From Desulfuromonas sp. (GTDB taxonomy: Bacteria > Desulfobacterota > Desulfuromonadia > Desulfuromonadales > SZUA-401), in the NCBI GenBank assembly GCA_002869605.1, contig PKUI01000132.1, positions 1-9,561 on the forward strand: a stretch of DNA of 9,561 bases, written 5' to 3'. Shown here in pieces: positions 1 to 7,443 of this stretch. The first letter of the stretch is position 1. The number at the start of each line of letters is the position of its first letter. A program made the translations under genes and the position numbers. The notes beneath the pieces were generated by a model that searched no databases, had not been told where the DNA came from, and saw nothing but the letters and a program-made list of their open reading frames with translations.

Positions 1-1767
1 CGTTCCGAGCAGCACGCCGGCGTTCTCGGCCACCTCGACACTCGAGATCGACAGCTCGCTGATTTCGGCAGCGGCCAGTTGGCTCCGTTCGGCGAGCTTG
101 CGCACCTCGGCGGCGACCACGGCAAAGCCCTTGCCCTGTTCGCCGGCACGCGCCGCCTCAATGGCGGCGTTGAGCGCCAGCAGGTTGGTCTGGCGGGCGA
201 TCTCTTCGATGATCATAATCTTGTCGGCGATCGACTTCATCGCAACGACGGTATCCTGCACCGCCTGGCCGCCCTGTTGTGCGTCTTCTGCCCCTTTAAG
301 CGCGATCTTTTCAGTCTCTTTGGCGTTATCGGCATTCTGGCGGATGTTGGCGGTCATCTCCTCGATGGAACTGGAAGCCTCCTCTACCGATGCCGCCTGC
401 TCTGTGGCCCCCTGGGAAAGCTCCTCGGAGCTGGCACTCATGGCCTGGCTACCAGCGGAAACCTGCTCTGACGCGGCCTGAACCGTCCCGACAACATCGC
501 GCAGATTCTCGACCATGCTGCCTAGCGAAATCAGCATGCGATCTCTGTCGGAGCGTGCCTCGATCTGTACATCCAGGTTTCCTTCGGCGACCTTCCCTGC
601 CATGGCAGAAACATCACGGGTCGATGCAACCATCCTGTTCATGGCTTTCATCAACTGACCTATCTCATCTTCGCTGGTGGATGTAATCTCGACACGGTCA
701 TCCCCGACGGCGAGACTCTCAGCCACTTCGACCGCCTTGCTTAGCGGACGAATGATGCCGCGTGCGATAACCATCGCCAGAAAAATTCCCAGCACAATTG
801 CAACCGCGCTAAGAATGGCAACACCACTGAGGGTTTGCCTGCTCTCCGTGATCATCGCCTCGTCGGTCATGATCCGTTCGTTGGTCGTCGAGACGATATC
901 TCGCAGTAATTCCTGAACGCCTGCCAGGTTCGGTATGGTTTCATTGGCGTAGATCGACTTTGCTTTCTCTACGTTCATGACCATCTCGTCGGCACGTTCC
1001 TGAAGTCGATGAAGAACAGTCTGGGTGTCTTTGAGTGACGAGCGGGTCTCGGTTTCGAACACTCTGCGCGCCGCATTCCTGTCCTGTGCCAGAGCTTCAA
1101 TCTTGCTGGCGGAGGCATGCAGACGCTGATGAGGGCCCTTGATTTCTTCGAGCAGCTGCGCGAGTAGCGGATCGCTGTTGGCAATCTTTTTCCCCTCGGG
1201 TCCATACAGGAAGGTCCCGAGGTTACACTTGTGCTCGTACAGTTGAACACCTGTGGTCTGTTTTGAGGTGTCGAGGAAAAAATCCTGAACCTTGGAAACC
1301 CAGGCAAGGTGGTCCGACTCCTTGGCCGCGAGAAAACCGGGCAGGGTCAGGTCGGCTGGTTGGAACGTTTGATCGATTTTGATTGCCGAAGCGTGCAGTT
1401 CCTGGTGAGGTTTTTCGATGCGTTCGAGTAAAGGCTTAAGTTCCGGCACCAGCGATTCGGCATCATTGCGGCCTGATCCGTAGTACCATTTTCCGAATCC
1501 ACACTTGTGATGGTCCGTTTGTATCTCTAGCGTGGTGACCTCATCGTCGGTGAGAAGGGCGTTGAGAGATCCTGCCCACTTGAGGTGGTCGACTTCACGC
1601 TGAACCATTTCTCCGCGCAGTTGATTGCCTGCAATGACCTCCTCTGCGTTTGCCACGATGTTGCTGATGCCTTTTCCTGACCAGGCAGCAACCAGAGTCA
1701 GTAACGCCAAGACGACTCCGAATCCAATCATGAACTTTCGGGACATCCTTAGGTCTTGCCATTTCAT
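1..1767 (-). CDS. Methyl-accepting chemotaxis protein with two tandem extracytoplasmic CZB modules (C-terminus beyond window)
   Basis: Chemoreceptor that would relay a signal to CheA/CheW at the inner membrane. The frame stays open for 589 codons to the window edge, so the C-terminus is missing. Helix TM1 is at about residues 12-29 and TM2 at about 315-336. Between them lie two CZB-like modules: the first has DHLKW (60-64), HHKCGFGKW (86-94) and PHQELH (120-125); the second has DHLAW (152-156), EHKCNLG (178-184) and PHQRLH (212-217). In known CZB domains such His/Cys residues bind zinc. A HAMP region (about 337-391), a second HAMP-like stretch (to about 430) and the signalling coiled coil follow. 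The conserved hairpin tip includes [21 protein letters not shown] (527-547). The ATG at 1767 is preceded by AAAGG with about 9 bases spacing. The gene lies 113 bases after the pseudo-receiver gene on the same strand, so it could be its operon partner or have its own promoter. The MCP call is certain; the ligand is unknown. Confidence 0.96.
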   Translation of the reverse strand, partial: MKWQDLRMSRKFMIGFGVVLALLTLVAAWSGKGISNIVANAEEVIAGNQLRGEMVQREVDHLKWAGSLNALLTDDEVTTLEIQTDHHKCGFGKWYYGSGRNDAESLVPELKPLLERIEKPHQELHASAIKIDQTFQPADLTLPGFLAAKESDHLAWVSKVQDFFLDTSKQTTGVQLYEHKCNLGTFLYGPEGKKIANSDPLLAQLLEEIKGPHQRLHASASKIEALAQDRNAARRVFETETRSSLKDTQTVLHRLQERADEMVMNVEKAKSIYANETIPNLAGVQELLRDIVSTTNERIMTDEAMITESRQTLSGVAILSAVAIVLGIFLAMVIARGIIRPLSKAVEVAESLAVGDDRVEITSTSEDEIGQLMKAMNRMVASTRDVSAMAGKVAEGNLDVQIEARSDRDRMLISLGSMVENLRDVVGTVQAASEQVSAGSQAMSASSEELSQGATEQAASVEEASSSIEEMTANIRQNADNAKETEKIALKGAEDAQQGGQAVQDTVVAMKSIADKIMIIEEIARQTNLLALNAAIEAARAGEQGKGFAVVAAEVRKLAERSQLAAAEISELSISSVEVAENAGVLLGT

Positions 1768-1831
1768 ACCTTCATACCTTTCATCATTCGCCAAAAACAT
1801 GAAAATTGGGCACAAAGCATTGTTTATTTCA

Positions 1832-1861
1832 TTTAAACTCCAAATACCTGTGAACAGTTAA
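1832..1861 (-). promoter_or_regulatory. Candidate sigma70-type promoter for the chemoreceptor gene
   Basis: In the 113-base gap before the chemoreceptor, the minus strand carries TTAACT (1861-1856), an 18-base spacer and TTTAAA (1837-1832). Each box matches the consensus at 4 of 6 positions. The gap is notably more AT-rich than the surrounding coding DNA. The start point would fall near 1825, leaving a leader of about 57 bases. No terminator-like hairpin with a T tract was seen in the gap, so readthrough from the upstream genes is equally possible. Confidence 0.3.
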
Positions 1862-1880
1862 GCCGTGAAGCATGCTCTGG

Positions 1881-2234
1881 TCATGCCGGTTGGTTGAGAT
1901 GCCGCAGCAGTTGCTGGTTGTTATAGACCGACAGGTTGAGGTCGTGATGCGTAGCGGTGATCGCCGAGGTGACTATCTCCTCATGCCCCAACAGGGCGAC
2001 CAGGTAGATCGGTGTGTTGATCTGGTGCTCCCGGAACGTCTGGATGCATTGCGTCAGGTTTGACTGGCAGCCCGCGGTGCCGAAAACGATGCCGCGAATC
2101 TTGCGGGGAACATTCTTGATCATGTTGATCGCTTCGAGTTCGTCGCGAACTAGGTGCGCGTGATGGCCGCCCAGCTTCAAAATGATCTGGAGTGTTCTCT
2201 CCTGAAGATTGTTGTGAGCCAGAAGCAGGATCAT
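1881..2234 (-). CDS. Small receiver-like protein lacking phosphorylation residues (putative pseudo-receiver)
   Basis: A 117-residue protein with no family I can name firmly. Its pattern of alternating strands and helices matches a five-fold beta/alpha response-regulator receiver: strand ILLLA (2-6), helix, strand around 26-30, helix, strand IRGIVFG (46-52), helix, strand PIYLVAL (75-81), helix, strand NLSVY (100-104), helix. The residues that make a receiver work are absent. The acidic pair after strand 1 is replaced by A6-H7, the phospho-acceptor Asp by about F51-G52, the Thr/Ser after strand 4 by about A80, and the strand-5 Lys is missing. If it is a receiver, it is probably a phosphorylation-independent protein-binding module (inference). 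The start at 2234 is favoured over upstream in-frame codons because GAGGTG (2244-2239) lies four bases before it. It follows the 103-residue membrane protein gene by 38 bases, presumably in one transcript, and precedes the chemoreceptor gene. Confidence 0.8.
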   Translation of the reverse strand: MILLLAHNNLQERTLQIILKLGGHHAHLVRDELEAINMIKNVPRKIRGIVFGTAGCQSNLTQCIQTFREHQINTPIYLVALLGHEEIVTSAITATHHDLNLSVYNNQQLLRHLNQPA

Positions 2235-2272
2235 AAAGCACCTCGCAAAAATGGTCGCAAGCCGGGTTCCGA

Positions 2273-2584
2273 TTAACGGCACATCTTCAGAATATTCAGT
2301 CTGTCGAAGAGGTCGAGATAGATGTGCACGGTGGCGCACAGTCCCACGATGCACAGTCCGGCAGCGGCCAGGTAGTTCAGCGGCGTTACTGCCTGCATGT
2401 TGAGGCAGGTCGTGGCACCGACGAATCCGAAAGGCATGGCACACAGAGCTCCAAGGATCATGAAGTTACGGCCGCTGGCCTGTAGCTCGACGATCTTGAG
2501 TTTACGCAGGACGCAGATGGCACCCATGACTGAGGTGATGATGGAGACAAAAAAGATGGCGTGCAGGGAAATGGCTTGAAGCAT
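2273..2584 (-). CDS. Small three-helix membrane protein of unknown function
   Basis: A 103-residue hydrophobic protein that I do not recognise. Three membrane segments are visible at about residues 5-26, 41-62 and 69-90, joined by a basic loop (RKLK, 27-30), with a basic C-terminal end. By the positive-inside rule the first loop is probably cytoplasmic. Cysteines at 24, 48, 60, 78, 83 and 102 are numerous for such a short protein, and most fall in or near the helices. The start at 2584 is set by a near-perfect Shine-Dalgarno just upstream; the longer open frame to 2725 would begin upstream of the sigma54 promoter and is rejected. It is the first gene downstream of that promoter, so it should be the primary target of the neighbouring NtrC-family regulator. 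It could be an accessory membrane subunit or a signalling partner of the chemoreceptor; neither role is shown by sequence. Confidence 0.85.
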   Translation of the reverse strand: MLQAISLHAIFFVSIITSVMGAICVLRKLKIVELQASGRNFMILGALCAMPFGFVGATTCLNMQAVTPLNYLAAAGLCIVGLCATVHIYLDLFDRLNILKMCR

Positions 2585-2588
2585 GACG

Positions 2589-2596
2589 TCCTCCTT
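2589..2596 (-). promoter_or_regulatory. Strong ribosome binding site fixing the start of the small membrane protein
   Basis: The minus strand reads AAGGAGGA ending four bases before the ATG at 2584. This is a near-perfect anti-16S match. It decides the start against the longer open frame that reaches 2725, and it predicts high translation of the first gene under the sigma54 promoter. Confidence 0.85.
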
Positions 2597-2614
2597 GTAA
2601 AAAACAGTGCGACC

Positions 2615-2627
2615 CGACACGGTGTCG
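2615..2627 (-). repeat. Short inverted repeat in the leader of the sigma54 transcript
   Basis: CGACAC and GTGTCG arms flank a single central base. As RNA this would be a five-base-pair stem with a three-base loop, close to the predicted start point at 2633. It is too short to be called a terminator or riboswitch and may be chance. Confidence 0.3.
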
Positions 2628-2644
2628 CTATGCCCAGATAAATA

Positions 2645-2660
2645 GCAACAGCAGTGCCAA
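2645..2660 (-). promoter_or_regulatory. Sigma54 (RpoN) -24/-12 promoter
   Basis: The minus strand reads TTGGCAC, then TGCTG, then TTGC, followed by TA. This matches all ten core positions of the known sigma54 consensus TGGCAC-N5-TTGC, with GG at 2658-2657 and GC at 2646-2645 separated by the required 12 bases. Transcription would begin near 2633, giving a leader of about 49 bases before the ATG at 2584. The call is strengthened by an NtrC-family activator gene ending at 2782 and by three palindromes 100-150 bases upstream of the start point, the usual place for enhancer sites of such activators. Confidence 0.88.
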
Positions 2661-2736
2661 TTGCAGGTTGTGTGCGCAACATGCCGAAACAAGGAGGATT
2701 TATGGAGTAGGAGGGCCCTGGACATGCGTGTGCGGC

Positions 2737-2785
2737 ATAACCAGGGTTATGAAACTATAACTTTGGTTATGATAACCAGGGTTAT
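2737..2785. promoter_or_regulatory. Cluster of three palindromic operator sites (putative enhancer for the adjacent NtrC-family regulator)
   Basis: Site 1 (2737-2750) and site 3 (2772-2785) are identical perfect palindromes, ATAACC-AG-GGTTAT, and share 16 identical bases including the trailing GA. Site 2 (2757-2770), ATAACT-TT-GGTTAT, has one arm mismatch. Start-to-start distances are 20 and 15 bases. Site 3 overlaps the TAA stop of the regulator gene. Measured from the predicted start point at 2633, the centres lie near -110, -130 and -145, where NtrC-family proteins usually bind. I infer that the regulator encoded immediately upstream binds here. No hairpin with a T tract is present, so a terminator reading is less likely. 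Confidence 0.82.
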
Positions 2786-4197
2786 GATTGGGCGCTGGAG
2801 TCGTCCATGTTCTTGAGGCGTTTGCTCAGGGCGGGTTGGGAAATGCCGAGGATGCGGGCAGCCGCGGTCAGGTTACCACCGGTTTTAGCAAGCGCCGCGC
2901 GCACAAGATCGTGGGTCGCCTGTTTGATGGTGGGGAGTTCGGCATCGTAGGACAGGGGGGATGGTGTTTTTGGCGAGGAGGCAGCTGCAGGGTGTGGCCG
3001 TTTGCTCAGGTTCCCGAAGTCAGCAGAGGTCAACTCGCCTGTGGAGTGCCTGGCCAGGGTGTCAATGGCCAGGGCGCGCAGTTCGCGGACGTTACCCGGA
3101 TAGGGTTGCGCCTTGAGTAGCTCGAAGACCCCGTTCTGGATGGGCGGGATTTCCCTTCCCATCTCGGATGCTGCCAGGCTCAGGAAGTGTTCGAACAGCA
3201 GTGGGATGTCATCGGGGCGTTCGCGCAGAGCAGGGAGTTCGACCTGGTGGGTTTGGAGGCGGTAGAAGAGATCACGTCGAAACGTTCCGGCTTCGGTCTG
3301 TTCGTTCAGGCAGTGGTTGGTTGCGAAGACCAGCCGGGCCTTGGCCTTTTTCGGTTGATCGCTGCCGAGCGGGTAGTATTCGCCGTCCTGGATGAAACGC
3401 AGCAGTTTAACCTGCGAAAGCGGTTCCAGATCGCCGATCTCGTCTAGGAACAGGACGCCGCCTGAGGCCTTTTCGATCAGGCCGGTGCGTGATTTATCTG
3501 CCCCGGTAAAGGCGCCCTTGACATGCCCGAACAGGGTGTCGCTGAAGGCGTTGTCATCGAGCCCGGCGACGTTTACGGGTACCCAGGGGCCCTGCGGAGC
3601 CGAGACACGATGAACCGCCTCGGCCATCAACTCCTTGCCGACCCCGCTCTCCCCGGTGATCAGCACCGGTTCGCGGCTGACCGCAATCGCCTTGATGTAG
3701 TTGAAGATCGCGCGCATACGTGCATTTTGCGTGATGATGTGGCTGAAGACGTCTGAAGGAGAAGCCTCGCCGTCGAGCAGTTGCTGCTTCAGGGAGCGGG
3801 CTACACGGCGCATGTCATTCAGCTCGAGGGCGCGCTTGATGCTCGCGAACAGCCGGTCTGTTTCTTCGGTTTTGATGAAGTAGTCGTGGGCGCCGTCACG
3901 CATGCAGGTGACGGCCAGCTCAATCTCGTTGCGGCCGGTGAGGATGATCACCGGGATCTCAGGATGGTTTTCACGCAGTTGCAGTAGCAGCTCGTGGCCG
4001 CTGATGTACGGCATGGTCATGTCGAGAATCGCCAGACCCACCGGCTGCTTGGAGAGCAGCGGCATGACCTCGCGGCTGTCTACGCAGGTCGTAACGTTGT
4101 TGATACCGAGGTTGCGCAGCAGGGCCAGGCTCAGGTTGCGCAGCCACTCGCGTTCGTCGTCGACCAGCAATACCGGTAATGCGGGGTAGTTTGTCAC
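2782..4197 (-). CDS. NtrC-family sigma54-dependent response regulator
   Basis: Cytoplasmic response regulator that would activate sigma54 promoters when phosphorylated. The 471 residues run receiver, AAA+, DNA-binding helix-turn-helix. The receiver keeps D13-D14, phospho-acceptor D59, T87 and K109. The central ATPase has Walker A GESGVGKE (182-189), the sigma54-contacting GAFTGA loop (228-233) and Walker B FLDE (250-253), all intact. A proline/serine-rich linker (about 402-418) leads to a Fis-type helix-turn-helix (about 440-465, including [17 protein letters not shown]). The start is a GTG at 4197 sharing four bases (GTGA) with the kinase stop; AGGAG lies seven bases upstream. This implies translational coupling to the kinase, its likely phosphodonor. 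The stop codon lies inside a palindromic operator of the next transcription unit, so the probable target is the sigma54 promoter at 2645-2660. The family is certain; the regulon is inferred. Confidence 0.97.
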   Translation of the reverse strand: MTNYPALPVLLVDDEREWLRNLSLALLRNLGINNVTTCVDSREVMPLLSKQPVGLAILDMTMPYISGHELLLQLRENHPEIPVIILTGRNEIELAVTCMRDGAHDYFIKTEETDRLFASIKRALELNDMRRVARSLKQQLLDGEASPSDVFSHIITQNARMRAIFNYIKAIAVSREPVLITGESGVGKELMAEAVHRVSAPQGPWVPVNVAGLDDNAFSDTLFGHVKGAFTGADKSRTGLIEKASGGVLFLDEIGDLEPLSQVKLLRFIQDGEYYPLGSDQPKKAKARLVFATNHCLNEQTEAGTFRRDLFYRLQTHQVELPALRERPDDIPLLFEHFLSLAASEMGREIPPIQNGVFELLKAQPYPGNVRELRALAIDTLARHSTGELTSADFGNLSKRPHPAAASSPKTPSPLSYDAELPTIKQATHDLVRAALAKTGGNLTAAARILGISQPALSKRLKNMDDSSAQS

Positions 4198-6485
4198 GAG
4201 GCTTCTCCTGTATGCGCGGGCAGCGTGATGGTGAAGGTCGAACCGCTGCCCGGTTCGGAATCAATTTTGAGCGTTCCGCCATGTTCGTCGATGATGCGTG
4301 CGGAGACCGACAGTCCAAGGCCGGTGCCGCCGCTGTCCCGCCGGGTGGTGAAAAACGGGTCGGTGATTTTGGCCAGCACCTCCTGCGGAATGCCCCGCCC
4401 CTGGTCACTCAATTGCAGAATGACGGTTTTTCCTTTTGGCGCGGGATAAACCTTAAGCTTAACCTGCTGCTCCGGGGAGGTCAGCGCCTGGCAGGCGTTA
4501 TGCACCAGGTTGACCATGACCTGCTCGAGGCGCTGCATCGAGCCCATGACCGCAGGTAACGGCTCGTCGATCTCCAGCACGAAGTGGTGGGTGGAGTTTT
4601 TGATCGTATTGTGCAGCAGGCGCAGGCTGGTCTCGATCATCTTGCGTAGATCGACTTCAACGAAGGTGTCGCCGGATTTTTCGCTGGCGAAGTCCTTGAG
4701 GTCGTTGACGATCCGCTTGACCCGCGTAGCCCCTCCATGAATGTCCTCGAGCGACAGCAGAATTTCGTGGCGGAAGGTTTCGTAGGGGAGCCCGGCGACG
4801 CTCCAGTCCGGATGCTCTTCGGCGTAGTCGTCGCACATGGGGAGGAGGCTTTCGATACCATCTTTGACGAAGGGGAGCGCCAGGAGGATCAGCCCGGTCG
4901 GGTTGTTGATTTCATGGGCAATGCCGGCGGACATCTCCCCGAGTGCTGCAAGGTGAGCAGCCTGGGCCGCATCTTCACGCAGACGGATTTTTTCCGACAG
5001 GTCGCTGGCGATCTGGATGACATTGACCACCTTGCCGTTGCTGTTGGTGACCGGATAAGCCTTGACTCCCCAGGTCCGACCTTTCTCGTCGACGCAGATG
5101 TTTTCGGCGGCATGTCCGGTACGGAAAATCTCTTCGATACAGGTTTCACAGGTCTTTCCGGCATCATCTCCCCAGAGCTGGTGGCAGGAACGCCCGGTGA
5201 GCTGAGCATGGTCGACACCGAACTGCTTCAAGGCGCCTCGATTCCCCCAGACCAGGTGCCTGTCACGGTCAAACAGCATCAGGGAATCGACCAGGCCGTC
5301 AAGCACGATTTCAAACTCCTGCGACAGCATCCGGTACTGGGCTTCGCTCTGTTGCAGGGCGAGGTTGGCCTGCCGGATTTCGGTGATGTCACGGATGAAG
5401 GAGATATGGCAGCGCTCTCCCCGGTAGTCGATGCTGCGTGCCGAGAGCAGGGTTGAGAGGGTGTGTCCATCCTTGTGGACGAAGTCGACCTCCAGGTTGT
5501 CGACGGCCCCCTTGGTCTTTAGTTCTTCGGAGAAATGGGCGAGAAGCGAGGGGTCTTTCCAGAAACTGGTGACCGTAGGGTCGGTGGTTTCCTTGAAATC
5601 CTCGAGGGTGTAGCCGAAGACCTCCGTGGTTGCCTCGTTCAAGTCGAGAAGCCTACCGTCCGCCGAGCGGACCAGGGCTATGGAGTCGGGGCAGCTGTGG
5701 ATCAGGCTGCGGAAGTATTTCTCGCTTTCAGTCAGGGTCTGTTGTCGGTCCTGGGCGGCGACGATCATGTCACGCAGGGCCTCTTCCATCTGCTGAAGTT
5801 CGAGAAATGCGTGCTCTGTCCAGTTGGCGGAGTAGAGTTCGGTGAGGCGATCGATATCGTCCTCCGCATGCTTCTCTTCCGAGTAGTAGCGGATGGTTTC
5901 GAGCATCGCCTGCTGTATATGTTCCAACGGATTGACCAGGTAGCGGGTGACAAGTTTGACTAGGATTGCCAGGATCAGGCCGACGGTGAGAAGCACCTTG
6001 ACCAGATTAAAAAGCAGGTGTTTGACGAGGCCCTCTTCGAGGTGTTTGCGGCTGGCATAGAGGTCGATTTCGCCGACGGGAACGGAGCCATCTGGGTGGT
6101 TTTCAAGGTTAATGGACACCTGAAACTGTTTGCTTTGCAAGTCGCTGGCTTGTGGCGGGGCGACGATGTCGTGCAGGGTGCCATCGGCATCCCGCCCTAT
6201 GCCAGTGATGAGGTTATGTCTCTCTTGATCCCAGACGAGAATGGCCTGAAGTTCCTTGCTTGAAAATTCACTGAGAATCGTGTCATGAGTCGTGACCCGG
6301 TCGAGTTCGTAGAGGGACTGTCTGAGGCTGATGGAAAGTCGTTCTTCGATAGCCAGTAGAGTCTTTTCCACCTGGCGCCCGATGAACTGTGTGCCCGCAT
6401 GGTATTCCAGCGCAATCAGCAGGCAGCTGCCGGCCAGGGTACAGGCAAACAGAATCAGGATCAGTTTTCTTGCGATGCCTTTCAC
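4194..6485 (-). CDS. Membrane-bound PAS-PAS sensor histidine kinase
   Basis: Inner-membrane kinase of 763 residues, presumed phosphodonor of the NtrC-type regulator encoded next. TM1 (about 7-27) and TM2 (about 159-179) bracket an extracytoplasmic domain of about 130 residues. A linker/HAMP-like and helical segment (to about 250) leads to PAS 1 (about 255-370) and PAS 2 (about 385-500). PAS 2 has three cysteines, C434, C446 and C449, the latter two as CETC. The catalytic core is complete: phospho-acceptor H524 in AGIAHEINNP, N-box around NLVHNACQAL (659-668), G1 DQGRG (694-698), FFTTR (711-715) and G2 GGTGLG (719-724). An insertion of about 45 residues between the H-box helix and the next dimerisation helix resembles other NtrB-like kinases. 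The start is GTG at 6485, overlapping the sensor stop as GTGA, with GGAGGA six bases upstream. The ligand is unknown; the preceding substrate-binding protein may present it. Confidence 0.96.
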   Translation of the reverse strand: MKGIARKLILILFACTLAGSCLLIALEYHAGTQFIGRQVEKTLLAIEERLSISLRQSLYELDRVTTHDTILSEFSSKELQAILVWDQERHNLITGIGRDADGTLHDIVAPPQASDLQSKQFQVSINLENHPDGSVPVGEIDLYASRKHLEEGLVKHLLFNLVKVLLTVGLILAILVKLVTRYLVNPLEHIQQAMLETIRYYSEEKHAEDDIDRLTELYSANWTEHAFLELQQMEEALRDMIVAAQDRQQTLTESEKYFRSLIHSCPDSIALVRSADGRLLDLNEATTEVFGYTLEDFKETTDPTVTSFWKDPSLLAHFSEELKTKGAVDNLEVDFVHKDGHTLSTLLSARSIDYRGERCHISFIRDITEIRQANLALQQSEAQYRMLSQEFEIVLDGLVDSLMLFDRDRHLVWGNRGALKQFGVDHAQLTGRSCHQLWGDDAGKTCETCIEEIFRTGHAAENICVDEKGRTWGVKAYPVTNSNGKVVNVIQIASDLSEKIRLREDAAQAAHLAALGEMSAGIAHEINNPTGLILLALPFVKDGIESLLPMCDDYAEEHPDWSVAGLPYETFRHEILLSLEDIHGGATRVKRIVNDLKDFASEKSGDTFVEVDLRKMIETSLRLLHNTIKNSTHHFVLEIDEPLPAVMGSMQRLEQVMVNLVHNACQALTSPEQQVKLKVYPAPKGKTVILQLSDQGRGIPQEVLAKITDPFFTTRRDSGGTGLGLSVSARIIDEHGGTLKIDSEPGSGSTFTITLPAHTGEAS

Positions 6486-7378
6486 CGGTGCTCCTCCGTC
6501 AGAGAGGTCGGGCTGGTTTGAGTGGTGTCGGCCTGCCAGTCGCGCAACTTGTAGCGGGCGAGGAGATTGTCGAGGGCCCCGTCACGACGCAGCTTCGTTA
6601 TCCTGCGGTCATAGCGCATGGCGAGGTCATTGCGCACGGCAGCCTGCGGGTTGAACGCGACAAACAGCGAATGGGCAAAAGGCAGTGCGCCTGCGATGCG
6701 CAGCAGGTCATTGCCTGACGAACGGAGGCGTACAAAGGCCTCGTGTGTCTGCAGGTTCTCAATGAAAACGTCGATTTTCCCCTTGTTCAGGGCGTCGAAC
6801 AGATGCTCGTGGGGACTTTCCCCTTTGCTGAACAGGATGCGCTCACTCTGTGCCTGCTGCTGAATATAGTGATCGAGATCCGGGGCATAGGAATACCCCT
6901 GAATCACGCCGAGCCGAACCTCGCGGAGGCTGCTTAGACCACGGTAAGTCCATTGCGAATCGCGAAGCGTAATAAATCTTGGGCGGTAGATGCCTACGTC
7001 TTCAGACGGGAAAGTTAGTTCGGGAGCTTCGTCCGGATCTGTGCCGATAACCCCGCTGATATGTCCTTGTTGTACTTCTTGGAGGCATCTGGACCAAGGG
7101 GTGACGACAAGCTTTACGGTGTAGCCCGCAGGCTCATAGATGGCTTGCAGCAGGTCCACCGCATACCCGCGCGGTGGACCGTCGGGGGGGGTGACGTAGG
7201 GGGGGCAGATGTCTGAACAAAACGTCAGGGTGCCCTCTATGCCCAAGCGGACGGTGTCTGCCGGATGGTCTGTCAGTGATGAGGGTGGCGCGGGGCTGAA
7301 CATGAGTGGCGCGTAGACCAACAGGACGAGGCTTGCGAGCAGCAGTACCACCAGGGTTACGAAAAGCCAATTTTTCAT
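6482..7378 (-). CDS. Membrane-anchored family 3 substrate-binding protein (probable sensor subunit)
   Basis: A 298-residue protein with one N-terminal hydrophobic segment (about 5-25) and no lipobox or clear signal-peptidase site, so it is probably anchored with the rest in the periplasm. From about residue 43 it resembles the SBP_bac_3 fold, which in ABC systems binds polar amino acids and similar small solutes. Family-like features include PPY (59-61), RGYAVDLLQAIYEPAGY (70-86), TPWSRCLQEVQQGHISGVIG (93-112) and the second-lobe stretch VRLGVIQGYSY. Cysteines at 54, 58 and 98 are present. No permease or ATPase gene is nearby. Its stop overlaps the kinase start by four bases, which argues for a role as an extracytoplasmic ligand receptor for that kinase (inference). 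The ATG at 7378 follows an AGGA site. The ligand cannot be read from the sequence. Confidence 0.9.
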   Translation of the reverse strand: MKNWLFVTLVVLLLASLVLLVYAPLMFSPAPPSSLTDHPADTVRLGIEGTLTFCSDICPPYVTPPDGPPRGYAVDLLQAIYEPAGYTVKLVVTPWSRCLQEVQQGHISGVIGTDPDEAPELTFPSEDVGIYRPRFITLRDSQWTYRGLSSLREVRLGVIQGYSYAPDLDHYIQQQAQSERILFSKGESPHEHLFDALNKGKIDVFIENLQTHEAFVRLRSSGNDLLRIAGALPFAHSLFVAFNPQAAVRNDLAMRYDRRITKLRRDGALDNLLARYKLRDWQADTTQTSPTSLTEEHR

Positions 7379-7404
7379 ACGGTCCTCATGGAATCCCGTT
7401 TGGA

Positions 7405-7420
7405 AGGCGGAGTTCCGCCT
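7405..7420. repeat. Perfect inverted repeat between the DUF4124-like gene and the sensor cassette
   Basis: AGGCGGA and TCCGCCT arms of seven bases flank two central bases, 27-42 bases upstream of the sensor start codon and within the 65-base gap. No T tract follows on either strand, so it is not a standard intrinsic terminator. It could be an operator, a small mRNA hairpin modulating readthrough, or chance. Confidence 0.45.
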
Positions 7421-7443
7421 GGCACGCTACAGGTGGGCGACTC

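Noticed and set aside
1764..1787. Seven-codon upstream ORF and tandem AAGGTATG repeats just before the chemoreceptor start
   Set aside because: The tiny frame overlaps the ATG of the chemoreceptor, but it lacks its own ribosome site and the repeats are only eight bases; chance is likely.
2235..2444. Upstream extension of the 117-residue frame to 2444
   Set aside because: It overlaps the membrane protein gene on the same strand in another frame. The receiver-like part begins at the 2234 ATG, which has its own GAGGTG site.
2667..2680. Imperfect inverted repeat GTTGTG-TG-CGCAAC just upstream of the sigma54 -24 box
   Set aside because: It has one mismatch, is unlike the ATAACC palindromes and is at an unusual position for an enhancer. 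There is no second copy in the window to support it.
2585..2725. Upstream extension of the 103-residue membrane protein frame to an ATG at 2725
   Set aside because: It would start upstream of the sigma54 promoter and cover it, has poor protein-like composition, and a near-perfect Shine-Dalgarno marks the ATG at 2584.
4737..5456. Long plus-strand open frame of 239 codons opposite the kinase gene
   Set aside because: It is antisense to a clearly conserved histidine kinase region (PAS 2 and catalytic core) and is explained as a shadow of GC-rich coding sequence. The same applies to the 276-codon frame at 7721-8551 opposite the exporter gene.
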